Source: Ascidia mentula
Taxonomy: Eukaryota > Chordata > Ascidiacea > Phlebobranchia > Ascidiidae
Assembly: GCA_947561715.1 (NCBI GenBank)
Contig: OX387199.1
Location: forward strand, 1,555,001-1,619,000
Reading direction: 5' to 3'
Length of the DNA stretch: 64,000 bases
Shown here: positions 1 through 12,600 of the stretch, in pieces
Layout: each line of letters begins with the position of its first letter
Position numbering within the stretch: the first letter of the stretch is position 1
Made by a program: the position numbers and the translations under genes
The notes under the pieces: generated by a model
Seen by the model: the letters and a program-made list of their open reading frames with translations, nothing else
Database searches by the model: none
Told to the model about the DNA's origin: nothing

Positions 1-3000
1 GAGACAATCCTCGTTCCAGAGACGAACGCCCTCGTTCATGCGAGCTACCGCGTTCTGGGGGCCCACGATCGGTGAAGCCCCGCTCATCTAGTGGAAACAA
101 TTACAAATTAACAGCATGTGCTACAAACTGTAAGACCTGCAGACACCCTCTTGACGTTAGTGTCACAGTAGTCAGCAAAGTACTTGTAAAATACACCAGA
201 AAATAATTTTATTGATGATTTCTAGTCAGTGGCCCATTTTAGTGTAAAAACACATTGCTTTAGAAACACTAATTGGACAAAGGTAGCGCAAAATTTGTCT
301 GTGGATTTTTGACCTTTGCACTTCTTAAACAAATGAAGACAAGAACTAATTGATTTTCACAACTAATCTCCATGTAAGAATGTGGTCATTCCACCTCTTG
401 GATTGGGTGGAAATCCTCGACCAAAACCTTCATCCATATGTGGTGGTCTGTGACGATCCATCGGGTCACCCATACCATGATCCACGGGCACTCTTTCTAT
501 AACTCGCATGTCCACCTCCATTCTTCTTGGACCTCTGAATTGTAAAATGTTTATTAGTTTTAAACAACATAGCATGTTTATTCCAACATCAGAACATTTT
601 GCAGAACCATGATGTTTTGACCATGCAACTTCACCAAATTTATTGTTCATTTATGTCGGATATGAGCAAACTGGGGCCTTAGGTTAAATCATTGTTGGAT
701 CTGGCTGCCATTTTTTGTATGCTTTTCAGTTACAGCATTTAAACATTAATGATTGCAAGTCTGTTATGTTATAAATTGTTGTGTAAAATCTCTTTGTACA
801 CATTTACTCATGTGGACCGATCCAAAATTTTTGATACTTTTCGGCCCACAAGCAGAAAAAGTTGCCCACTCCTAATTTTCGTTCTTGTTTATGAAGAATA
901 TTAAAAACATACCATAGTAAAGAAGAGTACATATTTATCAGGCCAAATAATGCCCTTCTATGTCCAACATAATAGGCCATGGAACATCCTTTGCATCAGA
1001 TGCATAGTATCACTACCAGATTAAACACGTAAATTCCCACCTATCTCCTGGGCCAACTTCCATTGGGTGTCCCCTACCAGGTGGGGGCTCTCTCATGCGA
1101 TCACCATCCCGGCCACCTCCGAGCCCAGGCAGTGGACTGCCATTGGGCCTTGCGTCCTACAATCATTACAACAACTGGATCAAATTATGAAGCATATCAT
1201 ATAAATTAGCTGTGGATAGCGATAATGACAAATACATTTCTTCCATTGCGTAAGACAAAATACATTTCTTAAAAGCAAACACAAAACTTTGGTGACAAAA
1301 TTTTGCTTACGGACTCTGGACGAGGACCTTCAGATGCTGGAATGAGAGGTTGAACTGGATTTTGTCTGTGCAGCATTTTCTACACATAGAAATAGTATTA
1401 TCAGGCAAAAAAACAATGCACAATCAAAAATTTTTTTCATTGAGACCTTTTAGGTCGAAACAGTGGCCATCTGTCTGCAGCTTATACACAGTTCATATTA
1501 TTGACTCCACATTGCTTATCATTTTTTTCATTGTTTCAACATTATAATTTTTAATTTCAATAAAATATTTAGTTCCTTCTTCTGATTACTTTATTGGAGC
1601 TGTTTCGTTACCATGGCAATTTCTGGATCCACAATCCTCATGACAACTTGAGCTTGCAACAACGCATATGCAAGTTGTGGGTTTTGAAGCAGCATGTTTC
1701 TGGCCTCTACTGGGTTGTTTTGAATGCATTGCTACAATAGTTCAAAAACACAGATTAGCAAAATCGCAATATTCCTACAAAATTCTCATGGATGTTTTGA
1801 AACATATATATTCTAAGATTAATTCGGAAGAAAAACAACAACAAAATATGTTGCCTTCATTTGTTTCATGAGCTCGAACATTTGTTCAGGGGGGAGGCTT
1901 GCAACAGCCTTGCTGATAGCTTCTGGGGCATCTTGAGATGGAGTTGGTTCCCCGTATTCCGACTCCACAGGTGGACCCATGGCCCTGAAATGATTTACCT
2001 CTTCCTGCGAAAAACACAATGATTGGACATCATAAATATTGTTGTATGTTTGCTGCTAGACACACTACAATTTAAACAGACTCCTCTCCTGGCATAAATT
2101 AAAAAAGACTGACATCACTGGTTATTTGCCCTTTTTCTCCAAAAAAATTTTTGGTCGAAATTGTTATTCAATGCACATGGAAATTGAAAATGACAAGAAC
2201 CAATGCATTATATAGTTAAACATCTGGATGAAAATGGTCCAAACACAAAACAAGGTTAGGTAATATATTCCTGAGACTACAAAAGGACAATCAGCACCAG
2301 TGTATGATCAGACATTGGGTTAATGTTGCCAAAAATACTTTTGCAAAGAGTACAGTGTACATCAACACTCAGTGCAATTATTAACAGCAATTACCCATAC
2401 CTGAAAGTTATTGCGGTTCTTTTCACTTGTTGCATGATCAACTCTCAGTGGTCGACCATGTAACTCTCTTCCATTAAGATTTCTCATCGCACTCATGGCA
2501 GTCTCCTGATCTTGATACTCAGCAAATCCATATCCCTTTGGCTTGCCAGACTCACGGTCAAATACGAGGCTACATTAATATAAACATAATAACATAAATT
2601 TATGATTAATAAAAAATTTTCTTCTGGCACTTAAGTTATGAAAATGTTTATTAGTGCTGGAAGAACAATTCCTAATAATTACTATGCCTGGCACCAAGAA
2701 TTGCACTATACAATTTATATGTCTGAATATAGGACTACTCTTGCAAATGTCTGCAGTCACACTCACACATACAAAAGCACATACCGAAAACTAATGACGT
2801 TGCCAACTTCATTAAAATATCTTTCAGCTCCTCTTCTGTTGACTCATAAGGTATATTTCCAACTGTAAACAATTTTATGTCAAACCGTTACTGTAAAAAA
2901 CGGACATTACTAACAGAGGAAAAATGCATGAATATAAGATATATGTAATATACACAGAGTCCACAATACTTACCAAATACGGATCTGACAGATCTTTCGT

Positions 3001-3034
3001 AGTCGACTGGATCACGGTCTCTTAAGCCAAACAT
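1..3034 (-). CDS. CSTF2: Cleavage stimulation factor subunit 2 (CstF-64), 5' part, nine exons, 3' end outside window
   Basis: RNA-binding subunit of the CstF complex that recognises the GU-rich element downstream of poly(A) sites and helps cleave nuclear pre-mRNA. Exons read on the minus strand: 3034-2974, 2862-2785, 2569-2401, 2004-1855, 1731-1612, 1379-1311, 1156-1041, 534-395, 87-<1; all splice phases agree. The protein starts [18 protein letters not shown] and enters an RRM (RNP2 VFVGNIP, RNP1 KGYGFAEY). The CstF hinge follows ([20 protein letters not shown], then [18 protein letters not shown]), then a Pro/Gly/Arg-rich stretch ([18 protein letters not shown]). The C-terminal helical domain must lie left of base 1. 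The order and wording match vertebrate CSTF2 closely. The donor after exon 4 (AAG|GCAACA) is GC rather than GT; no nearby GT keeps the frame. The donor at 394 (GAG|GTGGAA) is my choice because it joins in frame to 87. Confidence 0.95.
1444..1482 (+). ncRNA. Decayed hammerhead ribozyme, 3' half (antisense in CSTF2 intron 5)
   Basis: The + strand keeps most of a hammerhead: stem II GACCT/AGGTC (1444-1456), GAA (1457-1459), stem III ACAG/CTGT (1460-1474), C at the cleavage position (1475) and the 3' strand of stem I TGCAGCT (1476-1482). The CTGATGA box and the 5' strand of stem I are not intact (the bases before stem II read CATTGA). It matches the complete copy at 22828-22887, so both come from one repeat family; this copy should be inactive. 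Confidence 0.6.
2605..2705. repeat. Diverged copy of foldback repeat in CSTF2 intron 2
   Basis: Both arms of a loose inverted repeat (CTTCTGGCACTTAAG near 2620 and GTGCTGGAAGAAC near 2655, followed by TATGCCTGGCACC) resemble the arm and left end of the foldback element at 45751-45980 (CTTCTGGCACTTAG and TTGCCAGGCATAC). It fills most of this 215-bp intron. Confidence 0.5.
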
Positions 3035-3475
3035 TATCGTTTTCTGTCATTCGAGTCTTATAAAGTACAAAATAAACAAAGTAAACGCACACTTTCCTGC
3101 TGATCGTGACTATTGGTTTGGTGGAAACTGGCAATTTCACATACGAAGTACTAGTCGGTAGTTAATGACATATACATGGCAGTCAAATATAAGGTGCGCG
3201 TTTCTTTAAGCTGAAATTTTATTATAAAGTCCTAATTTCACCCAATCTAATAAAACGAAGCACCTGCATTTGCATACACACGCCGCAGCAACAGCGTTAT
3301 TTCGGCGAAATGGAAATTGGTTAAAAGCGAAATTATTTCACGCATGAGTGAACACGACGATTGTGTTCATACAAATTATAAATTAACTCGCAACAAAATT
3401 AATCAACAAGATCTCCAATGTTTATAAAACAATATCTATACTTATGTAATTACAATCTTAAAACACCTATAAAGT
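3035..3475. other. Upstream region of CSTF2 (promoter expected, no clear motif)
   Basis: About 440 bp directly upstream of the CSTF2 start codon. No open frame with coding character is seen on either strand. The CSTF2 promoter and 5' UTR should lie here, but I see no convincing TATA box or initiator. Confidence 0.4.
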
Positions 3476-3549
3476 ATATCGCAACGAAATGGGTTGGACC
3501 GCGGTCACGCTGTGTGAATCCCAGCATTGTTCGTCAAGGAAGATACTTT

Positions 3550-3780
3550 TACACCGGGTCACAAAGTTTTTTCCAAACTTGATCCACATATAAGTCTACG
3601 TAACACAGAAATCTGTGCGAATATTAAAGCTACGATGTGTAGTATTTTAACTCAAATTTATAAACAAAAATAACAGGCGGTAGACCTGTTCACGTCTAAT
3701 CATTAAAGTTTGCAGAGATCTCTGTTTTACACATACTTATATGTAGATCAGGTTTGTATAAAACTTTGTGACCCGGTGTA
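3550..3780. mobile_element. Short TA-flanked MITE with about 65-bp inverted ends
   Basis: The left end reads TACACCGGGTCACAAAG and the right end is its reverse complement, CTTTGTGACCCGGTGTA. Similarity continues inward for about 65 bp (CATATAAGT near 3586 against ACTTATATG near 3736). Total length is about 230 bp and the ends are flanked by TA, as expected for a Tc1/mariner-type non-autonomous element. No coding capacity. Confidence 0.7.
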
Positions 3781-3929
3781 GTAGTATTTTCCGTTCGTCA
3801 AAGCGTGCAGTGCGAGCATTTGTGGCTCTGCATACAAGGACCAATTTATTAATGTTCCGGGCCATAGATTTTTTTTTAAATTGGCGTAGATTAGGCTTAG
3901 AGCATTTAGATCACATTACCATTGAGTTT

Positions 3930-4290
3930 TTAAAGACCTATAAAGTATATCGCAACGAAAAGGGTCTGACCGGGCAGCACTGTAAAACGACTTTATTGGT
4001 TTTGTATGGTTGTAGACTGGTCACTAGTTACTATAAATTCTATTACTGGTATTAACTCTCTAACAAGGGTAAGCTTCATTTATACCTCTACCAATTACTA
4101 ACTCTAAACCAATAATTGAATCGAAAACCCATATTCCTATTCACGCTCATATTTTGCAAACCAGTGCAGGCCAAAAATACACAACCATCTGTTTCCTTAG
4201 TGAAGGCTTACATTCTTGTACCTTTGACAGACTTCAAAGTTTAGGTATAAAAAACATTGGTTATGAAACGCAAACTTTCTAACTGCGTCA
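3930..4290 (+). mobile_element. Fossil BEL/Pao-like LTR retroelement fragment (protease region)
   Basis: A short + strand stretch resembles the aspartyl-protease region of BEL/Pao-type polyproteins (HILQTSAGQKYTT, then GIKNIGYET). A second copy of about 195 bp ends the window (63805-64000). It is a broken fragment with several interruptions and no recognisable LTRs; it looks old. Family assignment is tentative. Confidence 0.35.
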
Positions 4291-5285
4291 CACACGATGT
4301 TGACAAAACTACTTCTTTACCGTGGACTTCGGAGGAATATTAAATTTTATGTTTGGACTTACTGGTGACTTCTTTCTGCCACCATAAAAGTAGTTCTCAA
4401 CAATTTTCTTCCGTCGATCGAAGAAGATTCCGAAGGCGGCAGAAAGCACGAGGGGAACTCAAAATTTCACCACAAGTTTTAAGTTTTACACCCACCTTTA
4501 ATTTTTTCAACACACCTTGCGACTACAACTATAAAGAAGTTTTTAATCTATTACCGCTTTCACGCTACAAAGTATACACAACATACTCAACCAAAGGCCG
4601 TATTTGTAGCCAACTCCAATTGTTCCTAGTTTTCTTCCCGAAAAGTACCGGAGACACTGAAACATTCCCCCCCCCCGGGTGAAAATAATGTTGGGTGACG
4701 TCAGTCAAGCTTATCAAGCAGAAAAGCTTAGCTGCACAATGTAACCCACCTTTCAATACAACTTAACAGATGCCTTTTCAAATATCACTTCCCAACCGTA
4801 AGCACTTTGTATTGAAAAAGTATGTACAACATATGTCGGGGATTCCCCATAAGCAATTGGCAGCATCGGTTAAGCGCTGGGTGGCGACATCGAGCAGCAA
4901 TGATCCACAATAACGATTGCACAAAAACCAACATTCAATGTTCAAATATTTACAACATAAACCTTCCACTTCCACCCGCTATAACTTCATCAAACCCATA
5001 GATAGATACAGATTTGTTTGAAGTAAATATAAAAACGTGCGCCGATAAAACCGAACAGTAGTTGGTGGAACATCGGTTGTTCTCGTCATCAAACATTTTA
5101 GTTACGAATATAAAAAAATCTTCGTTCAAAAACCGACAAAGGGTTGCAAGAATTCACGACATAATGTATCAGAAAACAATGTAATGTGGAAATACTCGAT
5201 TGTAATCAGTCAAAAATTAATATAAGTCACACGTAAATGTTGAAAGTAATATTTAGTGCGGAAGTAAAAGTATTGTCACAAAATC
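4291..5285. other. Intergenic, no gene recognised
   Basis: Contains a 109-residue open frame on the + strand (4353-4682) with no recognisable domain and no matching splice context, possibly more retroelement debris continuous with the fragment on its left. A C-rich run lies at 4667-4677. No host gene is supported. Confidence 0.4.
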
Positions 5286-5289
5286 TGTC

Positions 5290-6290
5290 GTTCAAAATTG
5301 TTAGGAAGGCAGATAACTTTGTACGATAAACCTCTGTTGACGGATTTACACAAGAGAGAAGTAAAGACGAAACTCAGAGCAGGAGACAAAAATATTCGTG
5401 TTTCAAAGACGTCCTTGATTGTAAGCAACACAAACAGTAAAACTTGGCGACAATTTCAACGAAACCAGATACATAGAGACGCATTTATATGTTTGGCAAA
5501 GAAGTAAAAATGAGAGTTATGGAGACAAACGGTATTAATACGTACATTGTAAATACAAATAACACACAGAAGTTGGATAAAGCACAGAAAAATGTGAAGA
5601 ATATTTACAAAGCATTTGGGAATGTTTCGTCTTCGTGACATGAAGTAAAAAGGTTTATTGGTGAGAAGTGACAGAAATCCCTGTTGATTCTGGCAGCAAA
5701 CAGCCTGAAGTAATATATTGTTACTTGTCGTTCAACAGAGCTCAGCGCATTTCTATCTTGGCAAGGTTACAGTTCAAGTAACTGCGTTGGAAAGTTTTTG
5801 TACTGGAGGTCAAAATAAACGCTGTTACTGAGATTTCAAGATTTTTGTAAACTTCAAATGCCGTACAGGACTTTTGATAAATGTAAATTTGCAAACACCC
5901 ATATTTCACATTCTTATTGTTTGTGATAACGATGTTGTACTGAAGGAGCAACCGACCACTAAAAATGTCGAAAGCACAGAAAACTACGGAAAAACTAACA
6001 TTTGAAGTAAAAATGTTAATGCGCTTCTGGTTCTATAAGTCAGTTGAGATCATTGAAATAAATCCTCGGACGTCGCCCTTAACCAAACAATGGTTTCCGA
6101 AACATGCAGCCGAGGCTAACTCTGATGCACCACCTTGTGGTCAGACTGTTGCGGGAGATACGCCACTAGATAGAGCAAGAGATTTTACGAGTTTTGAATC
6201 CACTGCTTCACAACTTGGAAATTATCAATGTTTTAGCGAAAAAACGTCATTGAGAAAATTTCTTACGGGTTTAGGAGGAAGTTAATCTCC
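5290..6290 (+). mobile_element. Possible Ty3/Gypsy-like remnant
   Basis: Discontinuous + strand reading frames include a retropepsin-like PVDSGS motif near 5680. Text before it (GDKNIRVSK) and the 106-residue frame at 5965-6285 are unassigned. The region is broken, old and has no visible LTRs. It could instead be non-coding intergenic DNA. Confidence 0.25.
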
Positions 6291-6605
6291 ACAAAAGAAT
6301 TTACAATCGATCAATCATATTTACTTGCATTTGTTAAACCCAAATATAAGGGATGGATTGAAGTGGAGAGTAGGAGTTAGAGATTCACTTCTTACCAAAT
6401 TGTCAACTTAGGCTTCTACAATGCAACGGATTGGTTATTTCATGCATCGTTTAACTATAATAACAGTAGTGTTGATGAATGTTTTGTTGTGATTTAAAAT
6501 TATTTCAGGAGGCAAATATTTTGTGACGTGTACTTATTTCCATAAACGCAACATCCACTCAAACATAATAAAATACTTCTATTCAGTCGAGTTTGTTTAT
6601 GTGAT
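6291..6605. other. Intergenic between retroelement debris and LRR gene 3' end
   Basis: AT-rich; nothing recognisable on either strand. The 3' end and downstream cleavage region of the minus-strand LRR transcript should fall at its right edge. Confidence 0.4.
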
Positions 6606-6611
6606 TTTATT
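6606..6611 (-). terminator. Poly(A) signal AATAAA of LRR exon array
   Basis: AATAAA on the minus strand directly after the TAA stop of the terminal exon (6614-6612). Its position supports the terminal-exon call. Confidence 0.6.
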
Positions 6612-9600
6612 TTAAATCTTAAGGCACATAAACTGAAAATACATGGTAGGTATTGGGTGATGTCGACTTTCTTTATATTAACCCAGTGGTGGCAACCTGA
6701 GGCTTGCACATGACACAAGCCTTAATACAAGACAACCCATGAGGTAAACATATTATTATCGTGTTAGTATCAAATAGCAATGACAGTTTGTACGTGGAAC
6801 AAATAGTTTTTATACTTACAGGGTCTGGCAGGTTCCGAAATTTCCCTTCAAAGTCTTTATCTATCTGTCGACGATTGACTGTAAGCTCATCTTGTATATT
6901 GTGAACACACTTGAGTAAGGTTTCTGCCGCATCACCACGTATGAAATTGGCGCGAAGATTCAACTTCCTTATCTGGAAATAAAAGATGAAATTAAGAAAT
7001 TAGTTCGGATAAATGTGACATTAAATGTTTCCATTTTGTGTGCAATACTGTCTGCAGAGCACTGATCATTATTAGCTTTGCTGGTGCATACTTTTTTTTT
7101 ACAAAAGCAGTGTTTTACAATTGCTTGTTTGTGTGATTGCGTTATCTTACTAAAAAATTTAAAAGTGTGTTTTTGCGTTGACACGTGCACCATAGTTTTC
7201 TTGCTTTTACTTTGGAAGATAATGCTTAAATATGGAGTCGAGTGGACGTGGAATCTCTGCTTGAACACCTGAATTCCATTGAAACGAGTATCGAGTTCAC
7301 ATTGGAACGTAAATACGTCGGGGTGATATCATTTTTTGATGTTTCCATTTGAAGCGAGAACCGGGGGCCTCTCCGCACAAACGTATACTGGTAACTGGCT
7401 TATTCCGACAGGTATCTGTCGTTTCGATTTGCGAACCCCATCGCCCACAAGCGTGCTGTAGTGCGTGCACTGTATACAAGAGCGGAAACCTTAGTTTCAG
7501 AGGAAGAGGCTCAAAAACAGGAGGTTGGTAATGTGCAGAGTGCGCTTTTAGCGAATGGCCACCCTCGTTCCACCCAGTGGCGAAACCAAGACTAAAGGTG
7601 ACGAAGGGTGTGGTTGTGTTGTTATATATTTTGCAAGGCCTCCAGGTGTTTAAACGCCCGCCTGTCAGACCGCGTGCTTTGGTTTCGCTTCACAAAGATC
7701 GAACGGGAGATGCGTTCGATGCTGGAAGTGTGACCGCATACCCTGTGCTGACTGCGACGGCGTATACATTGGCGAGACTGGCCGCGCCCGACAAACAACG
7801 TAAAAGAAACACAAACGCAACGTGGCCAACCGCGGTTACAGCGTTGTCGCAACTTGTGGCGGATGCAGGTGAATTTGGATAAACGACAGTTTTGGACCAA
7901 AAAAAGACAAGTTCAAATGGATAAAATAAAGATAATTTCAAACGGATGTTTATCGAATAAATGCACCTGAATTGGCACTGAATGTTAAAAAGCAGACATT
8001 TTTTCCTTCAGTTTATCGGCACCTGGTGAACTTCCAAGGCATCGCAGATTATAATGTTTTTAAATTACGCCATTGTTTACATTCTGGTTTGTTTTAAATT
8101 ACGTCAATGAAAGTGTTGCAGCTTCTGCGATACACAAATTTGTAAGTTTCGTGCACGAGCATATGAAAGAGAAAAAATCTGGAACGTCATAGGCTTGACT
8201 CTAATTGTCCAGTGTTCTTGTGGAGATGTGTGGTTGTACGTTGATGCGCATTTTCGGCTTGCTACTTCCCACCCCCAATTTATTATGTTTTTCGCGCTTT
8301 CTCGCGTTGTTTACACTCACGCACTTTGTCATACAGAAGGTCGATTGCATGACGGCAAAACGTCGATTAAATAAATTTTACCGCAAAGTTCAAAATTGAT
8401 TAAATAATGCTTGAATATATTTCGAAAAAAATTATTTTTCACTGAATACGACAAGACAAAATTCTTGGCACACAAAGAATGATTTTTTCATATGAGTTTC
8501 CCAGCTAATAGAAATTGCTTGGTAGCGTGGACCTCTTGTACCCCTCTCTCTGTATACGACTATGCGTCATCCAGAATTACACATGGCTCCAACTTAGTAA
8601 CACGTTTGTGACTTTGGTCGCAGTTATATGCTTGGAATGCCACGAGACCCAATAAATCAAATGGCTTATTACAAGGAATAAACAAACTCATTTTTGAATT
8701 CGGCCTTTCAGGTTTTTTTTATTGAGGGGAGTGTACAAATATCTTCAAAGAATATTCGTATTCGTATGTTGAGCGTTAGTATTACTGTTACTTGTGATAG
8801 AGTTTTACAAACTACCAATGTCTACGTCTGCCCTATTTTGGCAATAAAAGACGGTTTGTGTAACTGTGTTACGCTACCGAAAACTGAAACGCATCTTCAA
8901 ACAGAGACCTTGTCACGCTTTTTGCATTGGAGGTGACATCACTTTCAATCAAGTGCCAAACCACTTTCCGCTTAACAGATTTAAAATAAAATTTCTTTTT
9001 TTTAAAGAATTTGGCGCTGATTAGCGCAAGAGTAATTAAAATCGGTAGATATTTCAGAAAAAGCAAACAGCGTGAAAAGGCCGGTGTTTGAAGTTCTGAT
9101 GAAATACTTCGGACTTTGAATTCAACATTGTAATTTGTGAGAAAATACTGCTAACAAATTTTCCATTAATACGATGTAACCTATTGTAATACCAACCCAG
9201 ACGAAGTTCGAATGATCGTGTTACAAGTTATCGTGGAATGGTAATCATTGGTGCGGAACGCTTTGGACTGTAAAACATTTTTTGATTCTGCCAGAATGAC
9301 GATTGAAATTCAAACCAAGGTAGTGCAGCAAGTACTTTTAAACAGAATAAAGTTATGTGTGGTGAACGATTCCAGATTATCCAAGTGTGTCGTGACCCTA
9401 AAAAGTTTGGAAACCACTGGTCTAACATACAACTTACTGGTTTCTTAAGTTGTGATATGGAATTTGCAATCTTACAGATTCCACCACTTGTCATCCTACA
9501 ACTAAACAGAGACAGATCCTCAATCCACTGAATACATGAAGCAATAGCAGATGCACTTTCATCATCAACTTTGTTCCCATCAAGAATCAACCACGTCATC

Positions 9601-12600
9601 TGAAACAAATGAGAAATTACTGGAATCAGTTTTTATGTGAACAATATCATTGTTATCAATTATGACGTCACAGCGGCAGAACAATCACTTGGTGAATTTA
9701 ATCGTTGAGCTCCGGTAGCTCAGTCAGTTAGAGAAAGAATCCGAATTACACATGGCTCCAACTTAGCGACACGTTTGTGACTTTGGTCGCAGTTATATGT
9801 TTGCAATGCCACGAGACCCAATAAAATCAAATGGCTTATTACAAAAAATAAACAAACTTATTAAAGATTTTGAATTGGCTCTTCTGGGGATTTATAAAGG
9901 GGAGTGTACAAATATTGCGTAGGAATTTTCCTATTTTGTTATATCTCAAGCATTTGCCTTCACTATCTTTTCAATAAAAGACGGTTTGTGCAACTGTGTT
10001 ACGTCAACGAAGCCTGAAACGCGTATTTTGCGGTGCTGCGTGCGCCATAGTTTTATTTGCTTACACTACTAACAAAGTTTTATCAATATTATGTAACCTG
10101 TTATAATATAAACCCAGAAGAAGTTTGAATGTCCGGGCAAAAAGTTCATGTGAAATAGTAATCATTAGTGCGGATCGCTTTTGTCGACAAAACACTTTTA
10201 GATTCGACCAAAATGATGACAGATTTCAAACCAAAGTAGTGTAACCAGTATTTTTGTTTTAATATAACTTTATCTTGAACAAAATAAAGTTAGGTTTGGC
10301 GAAAGATTCCAAATCATCCAAGAGTGTCATGACTATAAGACAGTGATTCCCAACCTTTTTGTGGTTGCGTACAACTTGGAGGGAAAACAATTTCGACGCG
10401 TACCACCTAGTTGAGTGTTACAAAGTAACCTAGGGGATGAAGTAACGAACATTTCGGGATCACTTGCGATTTTTCAATTCGAACTATATCCGCTAATACG
10501 GTAAGGTGCTCGCGTACCACCTGGAATGCCGTCGCGCACCATCGGTTGGGAAACACTGCCCTAAGAAGTTTGGAAACCACTGGTCTAACATACAACTTAC
10601 TGGTTTCTTAAGTTGTGATATGGAATTTGCAATCTTGCAGATTCCACCACTTGTCATCTCACAATACCCCAGAGACAGATTCTCAATCCACTGAATACAT
10701 GAAGCAATAGCAGATGCACTTTCATCATCAACTGTGTTCGCACAAAGTTCCAACGACGTCATCTGAAACAAATCAAAAATTGCTGGAATCAGTTTTTATG
10801 TCAACAATGTATCATTGTATCAATTATGACGTAACAGAGGCAGAACAATCACTTGGTGAATTTATTCGTTGAGCTCTGGTAGCTCAGTCAGTTAGAGAAA
10901 GAACCCGAATTACACATGGCTCCAACTTAGTAACACGTTTGTGACTTTGGTCGCAGTTATATGCTTGCAATGCCACGAGACCCAATAAAATCAAATAGCT
11001 TATTACAAGGAAAAAACAAACTTATTGAAGATTTTGAATTGGCTCTTCTAGGGTTAAATAAAGGACAGTGTACAAATATTGCGTAGGAATTTTCTTGTTT
11101 TGTGATTTTGTTATACTTCAATCGTTTGCCTTCACTAATTTTTCAACAAAAGACGGTTTGTGTAACTGTGTTAGGTCAACGAAAACTGAAACGCATATTT
11201 TGCGGCAGTGCGTGTGCTATAGTTTTAATTGCTTACACTACTAACAAAGTTTTTATCATTATTTTGTAACCTGTTATAATATAAACCCGGAAGAAGTGTT
11301 AATGTTCGTGTAAAAGGTCAATTGAAATTGTAATCATTAGTGCGGAACGCTTTTGTCGACAAAACACTTTTAGATTTGACCAAAATGAAGACAGATTTCA
11401 AACCAAGTAGTGTAGCCAGTATTTCTGTTTTAATAAATCTTCTTCCTAAATATAATAAAGTTAGGTTTGGCAAACGATCCCAAATCATCCAAGAGTGTCA
11501 TGACCCTACGACAGTGATTCCCAACCTTTTTGTGGTTGCGTACAACTTGGAGGTTAAACAATTTCGACGCGTACCACCTAGTTGAGTGTTACAAAGTAAC
11601 CTAGGGCATGAGGTAACGAACATATTGGGATCACTTACAGTTTTTTCAATTTGAACTATATCCGCAAATTACGGAAAGGTGCTCGCGTACTACCTGGAAT
11701 GCCGTCGCGTACCACTGGTTGGGAAACACTGCCCTAAGAAGTTTGGAAACCACTGGTCTAACCTACAACTTACTGGTTTCTGAAGTTGTGATATGGACAT
11801 TTTGTTAACTAATGTTTGGAAAAGCATTGGACGATCGAAGCTTGAGGCCACTAGCGTTGCTTACCGATCCGCCTCCGGTCTTCCCCTGAATATTATTATT
11901 TCATGCCGGTTGAAGGTTTACGTTCCAAATAAAGATATCACGAGGGTGCTTACGTTTTGCGTAACACGGCTTGACAATTGAGAGTATTCTGGGAAGAGAC
12001 TACTTTAAGGAACTGAAGATTTTTCTGGACAACATTTTGTATGGAACAAGAAAGCTGTCCATAAAGTTGTTGTCTGGAATTGAATCGCATAAAGATGTCC
12101 AACAAGATTGCAAGAGAATTTGCATCGATTTTCCTAATTTGTTTAAAAAAAGGTTGGAAACGTTACAAGGCGTCGAGTTAGAGGTGCAGTTTAAACACAA
12201 CCCAACTCCAGTATATCACAAACCAAGGCAGGTTCCGTTTGCTCTGCTTGACGATTTGAACCAATGTTACGAAGCAGGAATTCGAATCAGAAAATGGACG
12301 TCAGCAGGGGAACACCGGTAGTTCCAGTAAGGAAGTCTTCATGACCAGGTTGGATATCTGATAAAGTGCGTGGCGATTACTCGGTGACGGTTAATCCCCA
12401 ACTAGACACACACCGCCCGCCACTGCCGTTACCAAGCTATTTGATGCAGCAATTGGGAGAAGGTTACGGTTTTACCAATATGACCTGGCAGATGCATACA
12501 ACCAGGTCAGACTTGGTACCGAAAGCTGAAAGAGTTTAGCGCTTAGCACTCATCGAGGTGCTTTTCTTTGAAATGTTCTGCCGTTCGGAATATCGTCGGC

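Larger units (their letters stand above)
8574..11797. repeat. Three tandem units of about 1.165 kb, each carrying an LRR exon
   Basis: The anchor GAATTACACATGGCTCCAAC recurs at 8574, 9743 and 10907 (spacings 1169 and 1164). The LRR exon sits at a constant offset: 9438 and 10601 for the first two, and about 11764 for the third, which breaks off after roughly 35 bp where the Ty3/Gypsy element begins. Units 2 and 3 share a hAT-type MITE that unit 1 lacks. This is direct evidence of LRR exon amplification by tandem duplication of exon plus intron. Confidence 0.85.

Noticed and set aside
3768-4055. 95-residue frame as a host gene
   Set aside because: It starts inside a MITE end and runs into retroelement debris; composition looks random.
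9700-9745. tRNA gene
   Set aside because: Only the 5' half matches a tRNA; no anticodon stem, B box or T-arm at proper spacing.
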